A DNA stretch of 11,822 nt, taken from assembly GCA_009775195.1 (NCBI GenBank), contig VSPF01000096.1, positions 1 through 11,822 on the forward strand, read 5' to 3'. Of the stretch, positions 7,745 through 11,822 are shown piece after piece (the stretch's first letter is position 1; each line of letters starts with the position of its first letter). The notes below the pieces were generated by a model that was given only the letters and a program-made list of their open reading frames with translations, was not told the origin of the DNA and ran no database searches. Origin of the DNA: Muribaculaceae bacterium. Its GTDB lineage: Bacteria > Bacteroidota > Bacteroidia > Bacteroidales > Muribaculaceae. A program made the translations under genes and the position numbers.

Positions 7745-8247
7745 GCGACTTTATCAACAACCGAGACACCCTACGCCGACTCCTCGACCTCTATTATAGC
7801 GGCGAAATCGACCAAACCAACGAGAAAACGCTGCGCCAACTGCTACGTGCCCCGGGGCTACCCGAGGAATTCGATGCCGACCGACGGATGTTCGACGCCA
7901 TGGAAGCCGAAATCACCATACCCGGCGAGCTACGGAGTAAAATCGACCGCGACATAAACCGCCGCATCTTCGCGTCGCGAGGCCGCAGGTGGCTGTCAGC
8001 AGCAGTCGCCGCAGCAATAGCCGTGCTGATTGCCATAGCGCTCCCTCTCGGCTCCGAGCACGAGCAACCGGCCGACGGCAGCCTTACAAACCGCACCGAC
8101 GAACAGGCCGCAATCGAGGCCCTCACCCTATTGGCCACAACCGTGCGCAAAGGTTATGATGCCGTAGACCGCGCCACCGCCGCTACCGACAGCCTGAGGC
8201 ATAAAGTTGACAAACACATAACAATAAATACAAACGAACAAGTATGA
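7741..8247 (+). CDS. Single-pass membrane protein, presumed anti-sigma factor
   Basis: A 168-residue protein with a charged cytoplasmic N-terminal part (1-82), one clear transmembrane helix (about 84-103, rich in A, I, V, L) and a periplasmic tail (104-168). The N-terminal part holds 'LLDLYYSGEIDQTNEKTLRQ' (14-33), the short helical motif common at the start of Bacteroidales anti-sigma factors. It contains no cysteine at all, so it is not a zinc-binding (ZAS) redox-type anti-sigma factor. The role is inferred from topology, from start/stop overlap with the ECF sigma gene, and from ATGA overlap with the following DUF4252 gene. It would hold the sigma factor at the inner membrane until an envelope signal arrives. 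The tail is predicted to be helical (ATTVRKGYDAVDRATAATDS, 132-151). Confidence 0.78.
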   Translation: MSDFINNRDTLRRLLDLYYSGEIDQTNEKTLRQLLRAPGLPEEFDADRRMFDAMEAEITIPGELRSKIDRDINRRIFASRGRRWLSAAVAAAIAVLIAIALPLGSEHEQPADGSLTNRTDEQAAIEALTLLATTVRKGYDAVDRATAATDSLRHKVDKHITINTNEQV

Positions 8248-8696
8248 AAAAGTTCATCATCTCACTCATCATCGCCACTATAGCCCTTGCCGCATCGGCC
8301 CAGTCAGAATTTTTCAAGGCATGCGAAAAGATACCCGATATAACCACAGTGTATATATCAAAAGCTATGATGTCGCTCATCGGGTCGGTCGACTTAAAGT
8401 GTGACGGCGTCGACCTATCAGGCATTGCGTCGAAAGTTGACAATATCGAGATAATCCAGGGCGAGGACAAGGCTGCCAAGCCCCTCGCTGAAAAAGTCCG
8501 TTCTCTGATAAAAAGCGGCTACGAAAACCTTATGCGCATCAAAGACGAAGAAGAAATCGTTGCCTTGTATATGAGAAAACTCTCGCCCAAGAAATTCGAA
8601 TACGTCCTCACAACCGACGAAGACGACGAATCGACTGTAATAATATTTACCGGCGAACTCACCATCGCCGAAGTCCTTGCCGCCACGGGCCATTAA
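8244..8696 (+). CDS. DUF4252 exported protein, second copy
   Basis: A 150-residue protein with a Sec signal peptide cut after ASA (residue 19). The mature part parallels the first DUF4252 protein of the operon: 'IPDITTVYISKAMMSLIG' (about 30-47), 'VDNIEIIQ' (about 66-73), a charged middle, and an ending with 'TVIIFTGELTIAEVLAATG' (about 131-149). Overall identity is low but the layout is the same, so these are diverged paralogues, not a recent duplication. It overlaps the anti-sigma stop by ATGA. No terminator is visible after it, so some transcription may continue towards rpsA. Function is unknown; it is probably a periplasmic effector or co-sensor of the sigma circuit. Confidence 0.8.
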   Translation: MKKFIISLIIATIALAASAQSEFFKACEKIPDITTVYISKAMMSLIGSVDLKCDGVDLSGIASKVDNIEIIQGEDKAAKPLAEKVRSLIKSGYENLMRIKDEEEIVALYMRKLSPKKFEYVLTTDEDDESTVIIFTGELTIAEVLAATGH

Positions 8697-8748
8697 GCCG
8701 TAAATTGAGCCGTAAACTCACAAATTTCACAAACTTATCATCGAAATA

Positions 8749-8780
8749 TTTGGCAGTTAGGCGAGAAATTACTATCTTTG
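8749..8780 (+). promoter_or_regulatory. Housekeeping promoter of rpsA (TTTG-N20-TATCTTTG)
   Basis: The -33 box TTTG lies at 8749-8752 and the -7 box TATCTTTG at 8773-8780, with a 20-nt spacer. This is an excellent match to the Bacteroidota primary sigma promoter, and the best in the window. Expected transcription start is around 8786, giving a leader of about 70 nt. Confidence 0.85.
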
Positions 8781-8794
8781 CGGCGCAAAGGGAG

Positions 8795-8810
8795 CGTGCG
8801 CCCGCGCACG
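8795..8810 (+). promoter_or_regulatory. GC hairpin in the rpsA mRNA leader
   Basis: CGTGCG (8795-8800), loop CCCG and CGCACG (8805-8810) form a perfect 6-bp GC stem about 9 nt after the predicted transcription start. The remaining leader to the ATG is almost pure A/T, with no Shine-Dalgarno sequence. A role in S1 autoregulation or in mRNA 5'-end protection is possible but unproven. Confidence 0.5.
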
Positions 8811-8854
8811 TCGTGCCGATGCACACACAATTAACCTCATTATTAACTAATTAA

Positions 8855-10636
8855 ATGAACGAATTACAAAATTCGCCTATCGCAGATTTCGACTGGGAAG
8901 CTTACGAGCATGGCGACACCAAAGGTGAGCGTTCGCACGAAGAGCTCGAGCACGCCTACGAAGAATCTCTCAACTCTGTCAAAGACAAAGAAGTAATCGA
9001 AGGTACCATCATCGCCCTCAACAAGCGCGAGGCCGTGGTTAACATCGACTACAAATCCGACGGCATCATCCCCATGAGCGAGTTCCGCTACAACCCCGAC
9101 ATCAAAGTCGGCGACAAGGTGGAAGTCTTCATCGAGAACCAGGAAGACCGCAAAGGCCAGCTCATCCTTTCGCACAAGAAAGCACGTGCAAGCCGCTCGT
9201 GGGAGCGTGTCAACGCCGCCCTCGAAAACAACGAAATCATCAAGGGCTACATCAAATGCCGCACCAAAGGCGGCATGATTGTCGACGTATTCGGCATCGA
9301 GGCATTCCTCCCCGGTTCGCAAATCGACGTCAAGCCCATCCGTGACTATGATATCTTCGTTGGCAAGACCATGGAATTCCGTGTCGTTAAAATCAACGAA
9401 GAGTTCCGCAACGTCGTTGTATCTCACAAAGCCCTTATCGAGGCCGAGCTCGAGCAGCAGAAACGCGAAATCATCTCGAAGCTCGAAAAAGGCCAGGTAC
9501 TCGAAGGCACCGTCAAGAACATCACTTCTTACGGTGTATTCATCGACCTCGGCGGTGTCGACGGACTTATCCACATCACCGACCTTTCTTGGGGCCGCGT
9601 AAACCACCCCAGCGAAGTCGTTGCCCTCGACCAGAAGCTCAACGTCGTTATCCTTGACTTCGACAACGACAAAAAGCGCATCGCCCTCGGCCTCAAGCAG
9701 CTCCATCCCCATCCATGGGATGCCCTCGACCCCAACCTCAAGGTTGGCGACAAGGTCAAAGGCAAAGTTGTCGTCATGGCCGACTACGGCGCATTCCTCG
9801 AGGTCGCTCCCGGCGTAGAGGGCCTTATCCACGTAAGCGAAATGTCGTGGAGCCAGCACCTGCGCAGCGCCCAGGAATTCCTCAAAATCGGCGACGAAGT
9901 CGAAGCAGTCATCCTTACACTCGACCGCAACGAGCGCAAGATGAGCCTCGGCATCAAGCAACTTAAGAAAGACCCCTGGGAAGACATCGAGGTTCGCTAC
10001 CCCATCGGCAGCCGCCACACAGCCAAAGTACGCAACTTCACCAACTTCGGCGTATTCGTTGAAATCGAAGAAGGCGTCGACGGCCTCATCCACATCAGCG
10101 ACCTCAGCTGGACCAAGAAAATCAAACACCCCAGCGAGTTCACACAGGTCGGTGCCGACATCGAAGTCGAAGTACTCCAAATCGACAAAGACAACCGTCG
10201 CCTCAGCCTCGGCCACAAGCAGCTCGAAGAGAACCCCTGGGACGTATTTGAGACCATCTTCACCGTTGGCTCTGTACACGAAGGCACCATCATCGAGATG
10301 CTCGAGAAGGGCGCAGTCGTTGCCCTCCCCTACGGCGTAGAAGGCTTCGCCACTCCCAAACACCTCGTTAAGGAAGACGGCACTCAGGCCAAAGTTGACG
10401 AAAAGCTCAACTTCAAGGTTATCGAGTTCAACAAAGACAGCAAGCGCATCATCCTCTCGCACAGCCGCATCTTCGAAGACGAAGCACGCGCCGAGAAGCA
10501 GGCAGAGCGCAAGGCAAAACGCCAGAGCGCACGCAAGGCCGAAGAGCCCGCACCCGCAGCAGCAACACCGCTCGAGCGCACAACCCTCGGCGACATCGAC
10601 GCCCTCGCTGCCCTCAAAGAGAAACTCTCTAAATAA
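8855..10636 (+). CDS. rpsA: 30S ribosomal protein S1
   Basis: A 593-residue S1 protein with six OB-fold S1 domains at about 45-107, 126-191, 212-281, 297-368, 383-454 and 470-537. Domains 3-5 show the canonical pattern (GVFIDLGGVDGLIHITDLSW, GAFLEVAPGVEGLIHVSEMSW, GVFVEIEEGVDGLIHISDLSW), each followed by HP/AQ...KIGD.VE and LGLKQL-like endings. Domains 1, 2 and 6 are more diverged, as is normal for S1. The N-terminal acidic extension (1-44) and the basic/alanine-rich tail (541-575) ending 'TTLGDIDALAALKEKLSK' (576-593) are of the Bacteroidota kind. S1 binds mRNA on the 30S subunit and is especially important where Shine-Dalgarno sequences are absent, as they are throughout this window. It is monocistronic, with its own promoter and terminator. 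Confidence 0.97.
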   Translation: MNELQNSPIADFDWEAYEHGDTKGERSHEELEHAYEESLNSVKDKEVIEGTIIALNKREAVVNIDYKSDGIIPMSEFRYNPDIKVGDKVEVFIENQEDRKGQLILSHKKARASRSWERVNAALENNEIIKGYIKCRTKGGMIVDVFGIEAFLPGSQIDVKPIRDYDIFVGKTMEFRVVKINEEFRNVVVSHKALIEAELEQQKREIISKLEKGQVLEGTVKNITSYGVFIDLGGVDGLIHITDLSWGRVNHPSEVVALDQKLNVVILDFDNDKKRIALGLKQLHPHPWDALDPNLKVGDKVKGKVVVMADYGAFLEVAPGVEGLIHVSEMSWSQHLRSAQEFLKIGDEVEAVILTLDRNERKMSLGIKQLKKDPWEDIEVRYPIGSRHTAKVRNFTNFGVFVEIEEGVDGLIHISDLSWTKKIKHPSEFTQVGADIEVEVLQIDKDNRRLSLGHKQLEENPWDVFETIFTVGSVHEGTIIEMLEKGAVVALPYGVEGFATPKHLVKEDGTQAKVDEKLNFKVIEFNKDSKRIILSHSRIFEDEARAEKQAERKAKRQSARKAEEPAPAAATPLERTTLGDIDALAALKEKLSK

Positions 10637-10654
10637 TCATACCACACCCGACCC

Positions 10655-10685
10655 AAAGCCCGGCGCACCCGCACCGGGCTTTTTC
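10655..10685 (+). terminator. Rho-independent terminator after rpsA
   Basis: AAAGCCCGG (10655-10663) pairs with CCGGGCTTT (10674-10682) around a 10-nt loop, followed by more T. It sits 18 nt after the rpsA stop. Confidence 0.9.
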
Positions 10686-11049
10686 ATTTGACCAAAATCA
10701 CAATAGGACGTCTCCAACACCGATACTTAGGGGTCAAGCCGAAATGCCGGTGCATATTCAGTTGTGTCTAACTGTAGCTAATGTAGGAGCTGGGACCTCC
10801 GGGACCAGCCATTTTCGAGGCAATGTTTTTCATTTATACACAAGCGATTAAATGTAACGCCCGACCTATGGCTTGCCTCGGAGAGTCAAGCTCCTATCGT
10901 TGAAAACCCTAATCTCTTATATTTTTAATTATGCACTGTGATTTCGGATTGGGCCATACTTAGTAGAGTTGCTGCATGCATAAGAATATGAAAATCTTCT
11001 TCGATAGTTAAGATTTCGGGAAACTCTCGAAGACAGTTCATTTGCAGAA
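10686..11049. other. Gene-free region between rpsA and the palindromic element
   Basis: About 360 bp with stops in all frames and no coding pattern that I recognise. It holds a GCTGG/CCAGC hairpin near 10787-10807, the triloop hairpin at 10871-10891 and a loose TCTTCGA/TCGAAGA inverted repeat (10998-11033). No tRNA or known riboswitch was recognised. A small RNA cannot be excluded. Confidence 0.5.
10871..10891 (+). repeat. Short hairpin with CTC-GGA-GAG core
   Basis: GCTTG, a mismatch, CTC, loop GGA, GAG, a mismatch, CAAGC. The core CTCGGAGAG is the same word found in the lacZ terminator and three times in the 257-bp element. No T run follows, and it is about 235 nt past rpsA, so it is not an obvious terminator. 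Confidence 0.6.
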
Positions 11050-11070
11050 GAGGGTGTGCCAAAATAATAA

Positions 11071-11085
11071 GTCGTCGGAGACGAC
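11071..11085 (+). repeat. Left-arm hairpin 1 of the palindromic element
   Basis: GTCGTC, loop GGA, GACGAC: six perfect pairs. The right-arm counterpart (11261-11275, read on the minus strand) is GTCCTC-GGA-GAGGAC. The fourth pair has changed from G-C to C-G on both sides, so the stem is preserved. Confidence 0.85.
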
Positions 11086-11099
11086 GCTTTCGTGGGTAA

Positions 11100-11119
11100 C
11101 CCCACCATTATTGGTGGGG
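11100..11119 (+). repeat. Left-arm hairpin 2 of the palindromic element
   Basis: CCCCACC, loop ATTATT, GGTGGGG: seven perfect pairs. The counterpart at 11227-11246 is CCCCACG-AATAAT-CGTGGGG. The loop-closing pair is swapped while pairing is kept. Confidence 0.85.
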
Positions 11120-11144
11120 GCAGACTGAAATCTCCAAGACAAAA

Positions 11145-11159
11145 GATCTCGGAGAGGTC
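11145..11159 (+). repeat. Left-arm hairpin 3 of the palindromic element
   Basis: GATCTC, loop GGA, GAGGTC: six pairs including one T-G wobble. The counterpart at 11187-11201 is ATCCTC-TCC-GAGGAT on the plus strand, with six Watson-Crick pairs. Confidence 0.8.
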
Positions 11160-11186
11160 GCAAACGGCATATTCCCAGCCGATTGC

Positions 11187-11201
11187 ATCCTCTCCGAGGA
11201 T
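11187..11201 (-). repeat. Right-arm hairpin 3 of the palindromic element
   Basis: On the minus strand ATCCTC, loop GGA, GAGGAT. It contains the CTCGGAGAG word, opposite in direction to the left-arm copy. Confidence 0.82.
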
Positions 11202-11226
11202 TGTTATTGTATTGATTCCACGACTA

Positions 11227-11246
11227 CCCCACGAATAATCGTGGGG
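11227..11246 (-). repeat. Right-arm hairpin 2 of the palindromic element
   Basis: CCCCACG, 6-nt loop, CGTGGGG: seven perfect pairs. The flanking TTAAC/GTAAC sequence is also shared with the left arm in inverted direction. Confidence 0.85.
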
Positions 11247-11260
11247 TTAACCATGGCATT

Positions 11261-11275
11261 GTCCTCTCCGAGGAC
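11261..11275 (-). repeat. Right-arm hairpin 1 of the palindromic element
   Basis: On the minus strand GTCCTC, loop GGA, GAGGAC: six perfect pairs. It is the third CTCGGAGAG copy within the element. Confidence 0.85.
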
Positions 11276-11326
11276 TCTTATAAATTATCCTTTTTGACAC
11301 ACCCTCAAATGGCTGAAATAGAACAC

Positions 11327-11343
11327 CAAGGTCGAAGACCTTG
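11327..11343 (+). repeat. Perfect 7-bp hairpin with GAA triloop outside the element
   Basis: CAAGGTC, loop GAA, GACCTTG. It shares the C(GNA)G loop architecture of the hairpins in the adjacent element but not their stem sequence, and lies 21 nt beyond its right end. Confidence 0.75.
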
Positions 11344-11495
11344 CCCTCTTAGAAGTGTTTCAGTAGATACCCGTAAACCCTTCACACACTACGACAAATG
11401 CCCGGGCCCAGGACGCGGCATGCGGAATGTCACAACCATACGGCATATCGGTTCAGACAAAATAAATCAACGTTGACACAGATTTGCCACATTAA

Positions 11496-11546
11496 GCCAT
11501 TTTAACTTTATTACACTACTTTTGAGGCCATTTTAACATAATTACA
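11496..11546 (+). repeat. Two 20-bp direct repeats upstream of the inositol gene promoter
   Basis: GCCATTTTAACTTTATTACA (11496-11515) and GCCATTTTAACATAATTACA (11527-11546) match at 18 of 20 positions, 31 bp apart (about three helix turns). A second, 12-bp repeat, ACTACTTTTGAG, is at 11515-11526 and 11629-11640; its later copy contains the -7 box. Spacing and location suit a tandem regulator-binding site. Confidence 0.6.
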
Positions 11547-11608
11547 GCTTTACAGCAAAAGTTTATGTTTAGTTAACAAATCTTCAACAAATTTGTAGTA
11601 AAAACATT

Positions 11609-11638
11609 TTTGCAAAAGCAAAATAGTTACTACTTTTG
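11609..11638 (+). promoter_or_regulatory. Housekeeping promoter of the inositol-phosphate synthase gene
   Basis: TTTG (11609-11612), an 18-nt spacer and TACTTTTG (11631-11638) fit the Bacteroidota -33/-7 pattern. The spacer is slightly shorter than usual. It implies a leader of about 100 nt before the ATG at 11744. Confidence 0.68.
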
Positions 11639-11651
11639 AGCCGCCAAAACT

Positions 11652-11677
11652 ACCGAGCCATCTCGGTGTCTCTTTTT
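11652..11677 (+). promoter_or_regulatory. Leader hairpin followed by U tract (possible attenuator)
   Basis: ACCGAG (11652-11657), loop CCAT, CTCGGT (11662-11667) make a perfect 6-bp stem just downstream of the predicted transcription start, followed 5 nt later by TTTTT (11673-11677). It resembles a small intrinsic terminator within the 5' leader. Attenuation is only a possibility. Confidence 0.42.
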
Positions 11678-11743
11678 GAGTGCTTTTTGGCAACACAAAT
11701 TGGAAATAAATCAAGAATAATAAACCTAACTAAATCATTGTAA

Positions 11744-11822
11744 ATGAGCGAAACTAAAGCCAAACCGACAAACGGTAAGCTTGGCGTCATGGTCGTAGGC
11801 CTCGGCGCAGTTTCTACCCCCG
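11744..11822 (+). CDS. ino1: Inositol-3-phosphate synthase, N-terminal fragment (runs off the window)
   Basis: Only the first 26 codons are present. After a short polar start, 'NGKLGVMVVGLGAVST' (about 10-25) matches the opening beta strand and glycine-rich NAD-binding turn of Bacteroidota inositol-3-phosphate synthase (the BT_1526-like family), which typically starts 'GRLGVLCVGLGAVTTT'. The enzyme converts glucose 6-phosphate to inositol 3-phosphate with bound NAD. In Bacteroides this feeds inositol phospholipids and inositol sphingolipids. Other Rossmann-fold oxidoreductases cannot be fully excluded from so little sequence. The gene has its own promoter, a structured leader of about 100 nt and upstream direct repeats, suggesting that it is regulated. 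No Shine-Dalgarno sequence is seen. Confidence 0.72.
   Translation, partial: MSETKAKPTNGKLGVMVVGLGAVSTP

Larger units (their letters stand above)
11050..11306. mobile_element. 257-bp palindromic MITE-like element with nested hairpins
   Basis: The ends GAGGGTGTGCCAAAA (11050-11064) and TTTTGACACACCCTC (11292-11306) are 15-bp terminal inverted repeats with one mismatch, of a type seen at insertion-sequence ends. Inward, both arms carry the same order of hairpins. Left: 11071-11085, 11100-11119, 11145-11159. Right: 11261-11275, 11227-11246, 11187-11201. The centre is a 9-bp inverted repeat with one mismatch (11160-11168 and 11178-11186). No coding frame lies inside, so it would need a transposase in trans. 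A target duplication is not clear; at best AA on both sides. It could instead be a structured non-coding RNA or a fused pair of repeat units. Confidence 0.68.
11307..11743. other. Gene-free leader region upstream of the inositol-phosphate synthase gene
   Basis: About 440 bp. The first part (to about 11470) has no recognised gene; a short TTG-started frame there is unlike any protein I know. From 11490 the sequence is very A/T-rich and carries direct repeats, a promoter and a leader hairpin, which are listed separately. The A/T-rich part probably serves regulation of the downstream gene. Confidence 0.55.

Noticed and set aside
8864..10462. Long minus-strand open frame (532 codons) across rpsA
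   Set aside because: It is the antisense shadow of rpsA. Its length results from the strongly biased codon use of the real gene.
10787..10807. tRNA-like or riboswitch-like fold around GCTGG...CCAGC
   Set aside because: No acceptor stem, T-arm or other conserved tRNA or riboswitch element was found. It is a simple 5-bp inverted repeat.
11050..11306. CRISPR array, because of repeated short palindromic words
   Set aside because: The repeated words are not direct repeats with regular spacers. They are in inverted arrangement around one centre, and no cas gene is present.
11294..11476. 60-codon frame starting with TTG beyond the palindromic element
   Set aside because: The start lies in the terminal repeat, composition is not protein-like, there is no initiation context and it resembles no family I know.
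11517..11524. Second promoter (TACTTTTG) upstream of the inositol gene
   Set aside because: The nearest TTTG is 30 nt upstream, too far for a -33 box. The match arises from the 12-bp repeat.

Overview
The window looks like a chromosomal segment of a gut Bacteroidales bacterium. The most likely family is Muribaculaceae, a guess from codon use, GC-rich housekeeping genes and protein style that could not be tested by search. The evidence for Bacteroidota is TAnnTTTG-type -7 promoter boxes (846, 2846, 8773, 11631), A/T-rich start regions without Shine-Dalgarno sequences, DUF4252 proteins, a secreted LacZ, a BACON-like lipoprotein, a C10 protease and a bacteroidal-type inositol-3-phosphate synthase start.

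Layout. 1-722: a 5'-truncated BspA-like leucine-rich-repeat gene closed by a strong terminator. 780-2722: an AT-rich pair, a lipoprotein C10 (streptopain-like) cysteine protease followed by a small Ig/BACON-like lipoprotein that could be its partner or inhibitor. 2840-6100: a secreted GH2 beta-galactosidase with its own promoter and terminator. 6103-6660: a 5'-truncated remnant of an AlbA/HATPase-type regulator abutting that terminator. 6724-8696: a tight four-gene operon (DUF4252, ECF sigma factor, membrane anti-sigma candidate, second DUF4252) behind an ECF-type promoter, with ATGA overlaps at its last two junctions. 8749-10685: rpsA (ribosomal protein S1, six S1 domains) with a textbook Bacteroidota promoter, a GC hairpin near the mRNA start and a terminator. 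10686-11743: about 1 kb without a credible gene, holding a 257-bp nested palindromic element and several short hairpins. 11744-end: start of an inositol-3-phosphate synthase gene with a structured leader.

The genes fall into functional islands, not one pathway: cell-surface/periplasmic proteins (LRR, protease, lipoprotein, LacZ), an envelope-stress-type sigma circuit that probably regulates itself, and housekeeping genes (rpsA, inositol phosphate for inositol lipids). The least ordinary part is 10871-11343. The 257-bp element has two arms that each carry the same series of three hairpins. Hairpins 1 and 2 differ between the arms by paired changes that keep the stems intact, and many of the short hairpins have C(GNA)G triloops, a class known for unusual stability in single-stranded DNA. 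The same CTCGGAGAG word also builds the lacZ terminator.
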